NCBI GenBank assembly: GCA_048201935.1
Contig: DBFBGR010000011.1
Coordinates: 186,001 to 250,000, forward strand
DNA length: 64,000 bases
DNA from: MGBC124762 sp048201935
GTDB lineage: Bacteria; Bacillota; Clostridia; Oscillospirales; Oscillospiraceae
Direction: 5' to 3'
Below, one piece after another: positions 50,958 to 58,588 of the stretch (positions are counted from its first letter, which is position 1; each line of letters starts with the position of its first letter). Both the position numbers and the translations under genes were made by a program. The notes under the pieces are model-generated. The model was not told the origin of the DNA, did no database searches, and saw only the letters and a program-made list of their open reading frames with translations.

Positions 50958-51980
50958 TCAGGCCCCGGTGAAGAGGAAAACGCAGTAGGCGGCGTAGGTG
51001 CACAGCAACGCCGCGCCCTGCCAGCGGTAGAGCTTCTGGCGCACCAGAGCGGGGAGGGTAAGGGCCACCATGACCCCCAGCATCAGGGGGATGTCCACGG
51101 TCATAGCGGTGGCGGCGGCGGATTCCAGGGTGAAGGGGCAGATGACGGTGGCCGCGCCCGACACCAGCACCAGGTTGAAGAGGTTGGCCCCGATGATGTT
51201 GCCAAGGCTCAGGGCCCCGTGGCCCTTCATGAGGGCGGTGATGGCGGTGACCAGCTCCGGGAGGGAGGTGCCCAGGGCCACCAGAGTCAGGGCGATGACG
51301 CTGTCGGGCACGCCCACGGCCCGGGCCAGGATGGTGGTGTTGCCAACCAACTGCCGGGCTCCCAGGGCGATGACCAGGGCCCCCACGATGAGCATGACCA
51401 CGTCCCGGCCCACCGTGCCCTGGGGCTGGGTTTTTACGCTGTCAGACGTGGCCTGCGCCTTCAAAGTCCCGCTCTGGCGCTTCATCTGGACCACGGTGAC
51501 CACCATGTAGATGACGAACATCAAGAGCAGGGTCACGCCGCTGAGGCGGCTGAAGCCCCCCATGAGGTAGGCGGTGGCCACGTAGTAGGCGGCGGCGGCG
51601 AAGAAGGCCGCCGTGGGCAGGGCAAAGGTCCTGCGGTCCACGGTGGCGGGCTTGACCACCAGGGTGATGGCGGCGATGAGAGCGGTGTTGCAGATGATGG
51701 AGCCGATGGCGTTGCCAAAGGCGATGGAGCCGTTGCCCGCCATAGCCCCCTGGGCGGAGACCATCACCTCGGGAAGGGTGGTGCCGATGGACACCACCGT
51801 GGCCCCGATGAGCAGCTCCGGCATCCCAAAGCGGTGGGCGATGGACTGGGCCGCGTCCACGAACCAGTCGCCCCCCTTGATAAGCAGGAAAAAGCCCACA
51901 ACAAAGAAGGCGGCGTTGGCCCAGATGGGCAAATGCAAGCCCTCCACGTTCCCCAAAACTACGTCCACGATCTGCTGCAT
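50958..51980 (-). CDS. CaCA-family cation antiporter (YrbG type), under Mn2+ riboswitch control
   Basis: The 340-aa protein has about ten membrane helices and the two inverted alpha repeats of Ca2+/cation antiporters: GATVVSIGTTLPEVMVS with GNAIGSIICN, and TLVALGTSLPELVTA with GNIIGANLFN. Such proteins exchange Na+ or H+ for Ca2+; the upstream yybP-ykoY riboswitch suggests Mn2+ export here (inference from the known ligand of that RNA class). Confidence 0.93.
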   Translation of the reverse strand: MQQIVDVVLGNVEGLHLPIWANAAFFVVGFFLLIKGGDWFVDAAQSIAHRFGMPELLIGATVVSIGTTLPEVMVSAQGAMAGNGSIAFGNAIGSIICNTALIAAITLVVKPATVDRRTFALPTAAFFAAAAYYVATAYLMGGFSRLSGVTLLLMFVIYMVVTVVQMKRQSGTLKAQATSDSVKTQPQGTVGRDVVMLIVGALVIALGARQLVGNTTILARAVGVPDSVIALTLVALGTSLPELVTAITALMKGHGALSLGNIIGANLFNLVLVSGAATVICPFTLESAAATAMTVDIPLMLGVMVALTLPALVRQKLYRWQGAALLCTYAAYCVFLFTGA

Positions 51981-52016
51981 GTTTCAAACTTCCTTTCTCT
52001 CCTTGAAATAGCAAGA

Positions 52017-52093
52017 GCCCAGGTACGGCGCGGGGCCGTACCTGGGCACGTTTGAACAAGTTGTGCTCACGTAGGCTTTGCGGCGTACGTGAG
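52017..52093 (-). promoter_or_regulatory. Expression platform of the riboswitch
   Basis: Minus-strand CTCACGTA (52086-52093), which includes the 3' strand of aptamer helix P1, can instead pair with TACGTGAG (52066-52073). A strong hairpin GCCCAGGTACGGC / GCCGTACCTGGGC (52017-52047) follows, with only a short U-poor tail. The two pairings are mutually exclusive, so ligand binding could decide which hairpin forms. Confidence 0.6.
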
Positions 52094-52185
52094 TCTCGCA
52101 GTTTCAAGTAAGCCAGACCGCCAAGGCGGCCATGCATGTTGAACTTACTCCGCGCCGACATTCGGCGCGCTTGCTACTCCCTCAC
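52089..52185 (-). promoter_or_regulatory. yybP-ykoY (Mn2+) riboswitch aptamer
   Basis: Read on the minus strand, P1 GTGAG / CTCAC encloses the class hallmarks: GGGAGTAGC at the 5' side, a GCGCCGA ATG TCGGCGC hairpin, TTCAACATGC, a CCGCC TT GGCGG hairpin and GCGAGAC at the 3' side. These match the conserved GGGGAGUAG and GCAAGAC motifs of the yybP-ykoY class, which senses Mn2+. It lies in the leader of the CaCA antiporter gene. Confidence 0.85.
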
Positions 52186-52201
52186 AGGATCTGCGAGAGG
52201 T

Positions 52202-52230
52202 ACTTTACCATATTTCGCCCGGCCTGTCAA
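52202..52230 (-). promoter_or_regulatory. Promoter of the riboswitch-antiporter transcript
   Basis: On the minus strand TTGACA (52225-52230), 17-nt spacer, TAAAGT (52202-52207), starting transcription just before the aptamer. Confidence 0.75.
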
Positions 52231-52246
52231 GCCCTAGGGCCTTCGC

Positions 52247-52921
52247 TCAGACCGCGTAGAAGAGGGCCAACAGCTCGTCGGTCATGTCCGTATTCACGCT
52301 GGTGCAGGTGACGGTGGCGATATGTAGACCCAGGGGAATGTACACCTGCTTTTGGTAGAGCTCCACATCTCCCACGGTGGTCACCATAGAGACCGCCTTG
52401 TGGGTCTCGTCCAGGAAGGTGGCGTCCGTCTTCTGGCAGGTCACCGTGGCCGCGGGGGCATAGGCGCTGTTCAGGGCCTGCTCCAAGACGGGCAGCATGC
52501 TGTCCACCAGCTCTTCCTCGTCGGTCAGTTTGACCGCGCTGCCCACCAGCGCGCCAAGCTTTTGCACCTGTACGTTGATGTTTTTCAAGCCGTCGGTGGT
52601 GTAGACGTAGAGGTCGGTGAAGGTCTCCACATCGCTGAGGTCCAGACCGGTCTCGGCTTCGTCAAGCAGCTCCATGGCAGTGCCGAAGGTGGCGGCGATC
52701 TCCTCGTCGGAGGCAAAGGTCCAGTCGTCGTCCAGGGTACAGCCCAGACCCAGCGTGGCGTTGGTGTAGGTCTTGTCCTCCACGGCGCCGGACTGGAAGA
52801 GGGTGCTCTCTACCTTGGGTTCGTCGCTGGGGGCGGGCGGGGGCGTTTCCCCGCCGCACCCGGCCAGCAGGGTCAGACACAGCGTCAGGGCCAGAGCCCC
52901 GGCCAGCATTCTCTCTTTCAT
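52247..52921 (-). CDS. Lipoprotein of unknown function (224 aa)
   Basis: A lipoprotein signal peptide ends LLAGC (Cys22), followed by a Pro/Ser-rich linker and a domain beginning TYTNATLGLGCTLDDDWTF, a pattern often seen in clostridial lipoproteins with a PsbP/DUF-like fold. No certain function. It follows the SDR gene by 11 nt and is last in the nfn operon, though nothing links it functionally. Confidence 0.78.
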   Translation of the reverse strand: MKERMLAGALALTLCLTLLAGCGGETPPPAPSDEPKVESTLFQSGAVEDKTYTNATLGLGCTLDDDWTFASDEEIAATFGTAMELLDEAETGLDLSDVETFTDLYVYTTDGLKNINVQVQKLGALVGSAVKLTDEEELVDSMLPVLEQALNSAYAPAATVTCQKTDATFLDETHKAVSMVTTVGDVELYQKQVYIPLGLHIATVTCTSVNTDMTDELLALFYAV

Positions 52922-52932
52922 GGCCCTGTCCC

Positions 52933-53736
52933 TTAGGGCCGCAGGCCCATGCCGCCCTCCAGGGTGAGGGTCTCGCCGGTGAGGTACTTGAAGTCGGGGT
53001 GGGCCAGTTGGACGCAGACCCGGCCGATCTCCAGCTCGGGATCGCCGTAGTGGCCCATGGGGGGCATCTTCACGTTGGCCTTGAAGGCGTCGGGATAGGC
53101 CTTCTCAAAGCCCTCGAGCTGGGCGGTCCAGGCGATGGGGCAGACCACGTTGACGTTGATGCCGTCAGGGCCCCACTCGGTGGCGGCCACACGGGTCAGG
53201 CCGCGGATGCCCTCCTTGGCGGCGGCGTAGGAGCACTGGCCGAAGTTGCCAAAGAGCCCCGCGCCGCTGGCGAAGTTGATGACGCTGCCCTTGGACTCCT
53301 TCAGGTGGGGATAGCAGGCCTTCATATAGTAGAAGGCGGCGTAGAGCCCGGAGTAGACGGCCAGGTCGAAGTTCTCGGTGGTATGCTGGGCCAGGGGCAC
53401 GCCGGAGGCGCTGGCCTGGGCGTTGTTGATGAGCACGTCGATACGGCCAAAGGCCTTGATGGTCTCGTCGATGACGTGCTGGACGACAGCTTCGTTGTCG
53501 CTGCCGGCGGACACGTCGGCCTGGACGGGGAGGACCTTCACGCCGTAGAGCCGCTCCAGCTCCTCCTTGGCGTCCTCCAGCTTCTTCACGTTGCGCCCGG
53601 TGATGACCAGGTTCGCGCCCTCCTTGGCGTAGGCGGTGGCGATGCCGTAGCCGATGGAGCCGCAGCTCTTGCCGTCGGAAAGGACCGCCCGGCCCGCGCC
53701 GGTGATGATGGCTACCTTACCAGTCAGAAAACCCAT
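52933..53736 (-). CDS. Short-chain dehydrogenase/reductase with extended cofactor loop
   Basis: The 267-aa SDR has NNAQASASG in place of the usual NNAG, catalytic Ser in NFASGAG and SYAAAKEG (Tyr, Lys), and the C-terminal FKYLTGETLTLEGGMG. The TGxxxGxG nucleotide loop is stretched: TGAGRAVLSDGKSCGSIGYGIA has about nine extra residues before SIGYGIA, which recalls the FabI-type SxGYGIA loop. Substrate unknown. AAAAGGAG lies before the ATG. It is downstream of nfnAB, so an NADPH-dependent role would fit (inference). Confidence 0.88.
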   Translation of the reverse strand: MGFLTGKVAIITGAGRAVLSDGKSCGSIGYGIATAYAKEGANLVITGRNVKKLEDAKEELERLYGVKVLPVQADVSAGSDNEAVVQHVIDETIKAFGRIDVLINNAQASASGVPLAQHTTENFDLAVYSGLYAAFYYMKACYPHLKESKGSVINFASGAGLFGNFGQCSYAAAKEGIRGLTRVAATEWGPDGINVNVVCPIAWTAQLEGFEKAYPDAFKANVKMPPMGHYGDPELEIGRVCVQLAHPDFKYLTGETLTLEGGMGLRP

Positions 53737-53768
53737 GTTGATGCACTCCTTTTCACATGTTTTACTTG

Positions 53769-53795
53769 GCGGCGCGTCAGGGATGCCGCGCCCTA
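53769..53795. repeat. Short palindromic intergenic repeat, copy 2
   Basis: GCGGCGCGTCAGGGATGCCG followed by CGCCCTAC; on the minus strand it reads GTAGGGCGCGGCATCC and so on, matching 5472-5498 with few changes. It has inner GGCGCG / CGCGCC arms and abuts the stop codon of nfnB. Orientation relative to the neighbouring gene is opposite to copy 1. Confidence 0.6.
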
Positions 53796-53796
53796 C

Positions 53797-55212
53797 TCAT
53801 TTACTTTGAAGATATTCGTCGATGGCCTTGGCGGCCACCTTGCCCGCGCCCATAGCGGAGATGACGGTGGCGGCCCCGGTGACGGCGTCGCCGCCGGCGT
53901 AAACGCCCTCCTTGGTGGTGGCCCCGGTCTCCTCGGTGACGATGATGCCGCCATGCTTGTTGACCTCCAGGCCCTCGGTGGTGGACTTGATGAGGGGGTT
54001 GGGCGAGGTGCCGATGGACATGATGACGGTGTCCACCTCGATGTCGAACTCGCTGCCCTCGATGGGCACCGGGCGGCGGCGGCCCCGCTCGTCGGGCTCG
54101 CCCAGCTCCATCTTGATGCAGCGCATGCCGGTGACGAAGCCGTTTTTGGGGTCGCGCTTGTCGTCGGGATTGTTGTAGCCCAGGATCTCCACCGGGTTGT
54201 GGAGGAGCTTGAACTCAATACCCTCCTCCATGGCGTGCTCCACCTCCTCGGCCCGGGCGGGGAGCTCTTCAAGAGACCGGCGGTAGACGATGTAGACCTT
54301 CTCGGCCCCCAGCCGCAAAGCGGTGCGGGCCGCGTCCATGGCCACGTTGCCGCCGCCCACGACGGCCACCTTGCCGCCCTTCATGATGGGGGTGACCGGG
54401 TCTTCCTCGTAGGACTTCATCAGGTTGGAGCGGGTCAAAAACTCGTTGGCGGAGTAAACGCCCTTCAGGCTCTCGCCGGGGATGCCCATGAAGTTGGGAA
54501 GGCCCGCGCCCGAACCCACGAACACGGCCTCATAGCCCATGCCAAAGAGCTTGTCGATGGTCAGGGTCTTGCCGATGACCATGTTGGTCTCCATGTCCAC
54601 CCCCATGGCGGTGAGGTTGTCCACCTCTTTTTGGACGATGGACTTGGGCAGACGAAACTCGGGGATACCGTAGACCAGCACGCCGCCGGCGGTGTGCAGG
54701 GCCTCGAAGACGGTGACCTGGTAGCCCTTCTTGGCCAGGTCGCCCGCACAGGTCAGGCCGCTGGGGCCGGAGCCCACCACGGCCACCTTGTGACCGTTGG
54801 AGGGGACCTTTTCTGGGGCCTGGTCGGCGTGGGCGTTGTGCCAGTCGGCCACGAACCGCTCCAGGCGGCCAATGCCCACCGGCTCTCCCTTGATGCCCCG
54901 GACGCATTTGCTCTCGCACTGGGTCTCCTGGGGGCACACCCGGCCGCAGACGGCGGGCAGAGAGGAACTCTGCTGGATGACCTGGTAGGCGCCTTCGAAG
55001 TCGCCCTCCTGGATCTTCTTGATGAAGTCGGGGATGTGGATGTTCACCGGGCAGCCGCTCACGCAGGGCATATTCTTGCAGCTCAGGCAGCGAAGGGCCT
55101 CCTGGATGGCGGTCTCCTCGCTGTAGCCCAGAGCTACCTCGTCAAAGTTGTGGGCACGGACCTTGGGGTCCTGGGTGGGCATGGGATTCTTTTTGGGATC
55201 CATGTTAGCCAT
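53797..55212 (-). CDS. nfnB: NfnB/GltD-like FAD- and NADPH-binding subunit of NADH-dependent ferredoxin:NADP+ oxidoreductase
   Basis: The 471-aa protein has N-terminal 4Fe-4S ligands (CLSCKNMPCVSGCP and CGRVCPQETQCESKC), the first dinucleotide loop VAVVGSGPSGLTCAGDLA, VLVYGIPEFRLPK, and a second nucleotide-binding loop VAVVGGGNVAMDAAR, ending GVYAGGDAVTGAATVI. Alone it resembles a glutamate synthase small chain; its pairing with an NfnA-type gene 2 nt upstream supports NfnB, the large subunit of the flavin-based bifurcating transhydrogenase. A GltAB reading remains possible but no large glutamate synthase gene is near. Confidence 0.9.
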   Translation of the reverse strand: MANMDPKKNPMPTQDPKVRAHNFDEVALGYSEETAIQEALRCLSCKNMPCVSGCPVNIHIPDFIKKIQEGDFEGAYQVIQQSSSLPAVCGRVCPQETQCESKCVRGIKGEPVGIGRLERFVADWHNAHADQAPEKVPSNGHKVAVVGSGPSGLTCAGDLAKKGYQVTVFEALHTAGGVLVYGIPEFRLPKSIVQKEVDNLTAMGVDMETNMVIGKTLTIDKLFGMGYEAVFVGSGAGLPNFMGIPGESLKGVYSANEFLTRSNLMKSYEEDPVTPIMKGGKVAVVGGGNVAMDAARTALRLGAEKVYIVYRRSLEELPARAEEVEHAMEEGIEFKLLHNPVEILGYNNPDDKRDPKNGFVTGMRCIKMELGEPDERGRRRPVPIEGSEFDIEVDTVIMSIGTSPNPLIKSTTEGLEVNKHGGIIVTEETGATTKEGVYAGGDAVTGAATVISAMGAGKVAAKAIDEYLQSK

Positions 55213-55214
55213 TG

Positions 55215-56069
55215 TTATCGCCCCTCCTTCTTGAACAGGTTGCAGGTCTCTTCGTAGGCGTGGCGCTCGAAGTCCCGGTACATAGCGCCCCGGCTCATGG
55301 CCTCGTCAAAGTCCACCTCGTAGCCGTTGAAGTCGGGCCCGTCCACGCAGGCGAACTTGGTGACGGCCTTGCCGTCTTGATGTAGGGTGAGCCGGCAGCC
55401 GCCGCACATGCCGGTGCCGTCGATCATGATGGGGTTCATGCTCACCATGCAGGGGATGCCGGTGGGCCGGGTGGCCTCCACCACGAACTTCATCATGATG
55501 AGGGGCCCGATGGCGATGACCTCGTCGAAGGTCTCGCCGTTTGCGAACATCTCGTTGAGGGGCACGCACACGTTGCCCTGGCGGCCATAGGAGCCGTCGT
55601 CGGTCATGACGTGGAGCGTTTCAGAGCAGGCCTTGAACTCGTTTTCCAAAATCAGCAGGTCCTTGGAGCGAAAGCCGATGATGCTGGTGACCTGGCAGCC
55701 CTGGTCGTGGAGCTTCTGGGCCACAGGCAGGGCGATGGCGCAGCCTACGCCGCCGCCCACCACGCAGACCTTCTTGAGCCCTTCGGTGTGGGTGGCCACG
55801 CCCAGAGGGCCCACGAAGTCCTGGAGGCTGTCGCCCTCGTTCAGGTGGTTGAGCCGCTCGGTGGTGGCGCCCACGATCTGGAAAATGATGCTGACGGTGC
55901 CCTTTTCCCGGTCGTAGCCCGCCACGGTCAGGGGGATACGCTCGCCCTTTTCGTCCACACGCAGGATAATGAACTGGCCAGGCTGGGCCTTGGCGGCCAC
56001 AAAGGGCGCCTCGATGTCCATCTTGGTGACGGTGGGGTTGAGCACTTCTTTTTTGACGATCTTGTACAT
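55215..56069 (-). CDS. nfnA: NfnA-like ferredoxin-NAD(P)+ reductase subunit
   Basis: The 284-aa protein starts MYKIVKKEVLNPTVTKMDI and has a FAD domain (QPGQFIILRVDEKGERIPLTV), a NAD-binding part (CVVGGGVGCAIALP), and a C-terminal 2Fe-2S motif GTGMCGGCRLTL ... FACVDGP, as in dihydroorotate-dehydrogenase electron-transfer and NfnA/sulfide dehydrogenase subunits. With NfnB it exchanges electrons among NADH, ferredoxin and NADPH in the cytosol. Start by AAAGGAG upstream; the longer frame to 56153 lacks a site. Confidence 0.92.
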   Translation of the reverse strand: MYKIVKKEVLNPTVTKMDIEAPFVAAKAQPGQFIILRVDEKGERIPLTVAGYDREKGTVSIIFQIVGATTERLNHLNEGDSLQDFVGPLGVATHTEGLKKVCVVGGGVGCAIALPVAQKLHDQGCQVTSIIGFRSKDLLILENEFKACSETLHVMTDDGSYGRQGNVCVPLNEMFANGETFDEVIAIGPLIMMKFVVEATRPTGIPCMVSMNPIMIDGTGMCGGCRLTLHQDGKAVTKFACVDGPDFNGYEVDFDEAMSRGAMYRDFERHAYEETCNLFKKEGR

Positions 56070-56125
56070 TTCACCCTCTCCTTTCGGAATCACGATACCA
56101 TAATAAAAATATTGACCAAAGAAAA

Positions 56126-56153
56126 AGTATACTAGTCCTGTCAAAAAAGTCAA
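56126..56153 (-). promoter_or_regulatory. Promoter of the nfnAB-SDR-lipoprotein operon
   Basis: On the minus strand TTGACT (56148-56153), 16-nt spacer, TATACT (56126-56131). Confidence 0.6.
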
Positions 56154-56172
56154 GAGGAAAAACTTTTAACGG

Positions 56173-56207
56173 GGAAAAAGCGGCTGTCGTTGCCGGCAGC
56201 CGCTTTC
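56173..56207 (-). terminator. Terminator of the iron alcohol dehydrogenase gene
   Basis: Minus-strand stem AAAGCGGCTG / CAGCCGCTTT followed by TTTTCCCC. Confidence 0.85.
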
Positions 56208-56224
56208 TGTTTGGATGTAACGTC

Positions 56225-57442
56225 TTAGAAGTCCACTTCCGTGTCGTAGTAGCAGCACTTGAGGAGCTTCTCCATCTCCTCCACGCTGGGCTGGCGGGGG
56301 TTGGAGCCGGTACAGGCGTCGCCAAGGGCATTGACGGCGATGTCGTGGAGCCGCTCCAGAAACACGTTCTCAGGGACGAAGCCCTGGTCGGTGGGATAGC
56401 TGTCGGGGCCGTAGTTCTTGATGCAGTGGGGGATGTTCAACGCGTCGTTCATGCCCCGGAGGTAGTCGATGAGCAGGCGGACCTTTTCATCGTCATTGGC
56501 GCCGCCCAGGCCCATCTCGTCGGCGATGACGCCGTAGCGCTTTTTGGCGGTGGGATCCTTGGCATTGAAGGCGATGACCTTGGGCAAGTACATGGCGTTG
56601 GCCGCACCATGGATGATGTGGGCGCCGTAGTCGGCGAAGGCGGCGCCAGTCTTGTGGGCCATGGAGTGGACGATGCCCAGCAGGGCGTTGGAGAAGGCCA
56701 TGCCGGCCAGACACTGGGCGTTGTGCATACTGTCCCGCTTGGCCATGTCGCCGTTGTAGCTGTCCACCAAATCCTTCTGGATCATGCGGATGGCGAAGAT
56801 GGCCAGGGGATCGGTATAGTCGCAGTTGGCGGTGGAGACATAGGCCTCCACGGCGTGGGTCATGGCGTCCATACCGGTGTGGGCCACCAGCTTCTGGGGC
56901 ATGGTCTCGGCCAGGTCGGGGTCCACGATAGCCACGTCGGGGGTGATCTCAAAGTCGGCGATGGGGTACTTGATGCCCTTTTGGTAATCGGTGATGATGG
57001 AGAAGGCGGTGACCTCGGTGGCGGTGCCGGAGGTGGAGGAGATGGCGCAGAAATGGGCCTTCTTGCGGAGCTTGGGCAGGCCGAAGACCTTGCACATATC
57101 CTCGAAGGTGACCTCGGGGTACTCGTACTTGATCCACATGGCCTTGGCCGCGTCGATGGGGGAGCCGCCGCCCATGGCGATGATCCAGTCGGGCTGGAAC
57201 TGGAGCATCTTTTCCGCGCCCTTCATCACGGTCTCTACGGAGGGGTCTGGCTCGATGTTCTCAATGAGGTCTACCTCCATCCCGGCCTCCTTCAGGTAGC
57301 CGATGGCCTTGTCCAAAAAGCCGAAGCGCTTCATGGAGCCGCCGCCTACGCAGATGATAGCTCGCTTGCCCTCAAAGGTCTTCAGGGCTTCCAGAGCACC
57401 CTTGCCGTGGTAGAGGTCCCGGGGAAGAGTAAAACGTGCCAT
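56225..57442 (-). CDS. Iron-containing alcohol dehydrogenase (butanol dehydrogenase-like)
   Basis: The 405-aa group III ADH reduces aldehydes to alcohols with NAD(P)H. It has the nucleotide motif GGGSMKRFGF and GGGSPIDAAKAMW, and the metal-binding segment DAMTHAVEAY ... GIVHSMAHKTGAAF ... HGAANAMYLP supplying the Asp and three His. Closest in style to clostridial NADPH-dependent butanol/1,3-propanediol-type dehydrogenases; substrate not certain. GGAGGAA precedes the ATG. A LysR gene lies upstream on the same strand with an inverted repeat between. Confidence 0.92.
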   Translation of the reverse strand: MARFTLPRDLYHGKGALEALKTFEGKRAIICVGGGSMKRFGFLDKAIGYLKEAGMEVDLIENIEPDPSVETVMKGAEKMLQFQPDWIIAMGGGSPIDAAKAMWIKYEYPEVTFEDMCKVFGLPKLRKKAHFCAISSTSGTATEVTAFSIITDYQKGIKYPIADFEITPDVAIVDPDLAETMPQKLVAHTGMDAMTHAVEAYVSTANCDYTDPLAIFAIRMIQKDLVDSYNGDMAKRDSMHNAQCLAGMAFSNALLGIVHSMAHKTGAAFADYGAHIIHGAANAMYLPKVIAFNAKDPTAKKRYGVIADEMGLGGANDDEKVRLLIDYLRGMNDALNIPHCIKNYGPDSYPTDQGFVPENVFLERLHDIAVNALGDACTGSNPRQPSVEEMEKLLKCCYYDTEVDF

Positions 57443-57514
57443 GATGAATTCCTCCTTTTTTGTTGTCGGACCCGTTTTACCACACTTCCAGGAGAAAGTA
57501 AAATTCCTTTTTTG

Positions 57515-57538
57515 TCAAATCTGTCTTGCGTGATTTGA
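57515..57538. promoter_or_regulatory. Inverted repeat, candidate LysR-type operator
   Basis: TCAAAT N12 ATTTGA (57515-57520 / 57533-57538) lies about 75-95 nt upstream of the alcohol dehydrogenase start. Perfect 6-bp arms separated by 12 nt fit a LysR-type binding box (T-N11-A inside dyad). A promoter TTTACT-N17-TAAAAC can be drawn just downstream on the minus strand. Confidence 0.5.
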
Positions 57539-57550
57539 TAAGTCTGCCCG

Positions 57551-57586
57551 GATAAAAGATCCCCGGCCCTGTCAGGGCCGGGGATC
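57551..57586 (-). terminator. Terminator overlapping the lysR stop codon
   Basis: Fourteen-base arms GATCCCCGGCCCTG / CAGGGCCGGGGATC around a single central base; on the minus strand a TTTTAT tail follows. The LysR stop (57572-57574) lies in the loop. Confidence 0.8.
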
Positions 57587-58537
57587 GTCGGCGGGGGAGA
57601 AAGGATCCAGAATGCGCTCTTTGGAGCGAAAGAGTTCTCGGACAAAGCGCTGGTCCAGATCGGTGAGGTGGTAGTCCTGGCTGTGGATGAGCACATCGCA
57701 GTAGACCCTCCCGGTGTCGATGCAGGTCTTTTGCACCAGGCCGTAGCGCTCCAGCAGCCTTTCCGGCACGGCGGAGACCCACATGAAGGTGCTGGTGTTT
57801 TCCGACAAAAGCTCGAACTGGCTGGAGCGCTCAAAGACGTAGATGCGCTTGTCGATATCCCCCGGTAATTCCTGCTGTCGGACGGTGGATAGGGACAAAA
57901 AGGGGACAAAGGGGTCGGCGTGGGCGATCTCGGTGTAGGGCTTGAGATCGTCGTAGCAGAGGTCGTTTCGGCTTGCCAGAGGGTGGTCTTTGGACAGCAG
58001 CAGCACATAGCGAAACTGGGTCACCAGGTCGTGGGTCAGGCCCTTTTCCTCCAACAGGTCCCGGAAATACCGCTCAAAATTCTCCGCGTAACGGATGATG
58101 CCCAGGCGGTAGTCGGCCTCCACGATATTCTTGATGGCCCGCATGGCGTTGGTCTCTTTGTAGAAAAGTTCGGCGGGGACATTGGGGTCGATGGAGCGGG
58201 AGAAGCGAACAAAGGCATCGGAGATGTAGCTGGCCCGGGGTACGGAGATGGAAAAGCGCTGACGGGCTGGGGCGTTTTTGCGGTAGAGGTCCTCCACCTC
58301 GTCGATCTGGGCGAGGATACGGTTGGCGTAGCGGAGGAACTCCTCCCCCTCGGGGGTGGGCACCATACCCCGGGGCACCCGCTTGAAGATGGTGATGCCC
58401 AGAGACTGCTCCAGCTCCTTGACCGCCCGGCTCAGGTTGGGCTGGCCAATGTAGAGGTTCTCTGAGGCTTTGCGAAGAGAGCCCGTTCGGGCCACCTCCG
58501 CGGCGTATTTCAAATGCAGGATGTTCAAGGGGGCCAC
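57572..58537 (-). CDS. LysR-family transcriptional regulator
   Basis: The 321-aa regulator has an N-terminal winged HTH (YAAEVARTGSLRKASENLYIGQPNLSRAVKELEQSLGITIFKR) and a C-terminal co-inducer domain. It is 130 bp upstream of the Fe-ADH gene on the same strand and may control it through the inverted repeat at 57515-57538. The last residues are encoded within the terminator stem. Confidence 0.9.
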   Translation of the reverse strand: MAPLNILHLKYAAEVARTGSLRKASENLYIGQPNLSRAVKELEQSLGITIFKRVPRGMVPTPEGEEFLRYANRILAQIDEVEDLYRKNAPARQRFSISVPRASYISDAFVRFSRSIDPNVPAELFYKETNAMRAIKNIVEADYRLGIIRYAENFERYFRDLLEEKGLTHDLVTQFRYVLLLSKDHPLASRNDLCYDDLKPYTEIAHADPFVPFLSLSTVRQQELPGDIDKRIYVFERSSQFELLSENTSTFMWVSAVPERLLERYGLVQKTCIDTGRVYCDVLIHSQDYHLTDLDQRFVRELFRSKERILDPFSPADDPRP

Positions 58538-58588
58538 CTCCGCTCAAATGGGGTCAAAAAGGGGCTCAGGCAAAACGCCCGGTGGGGT

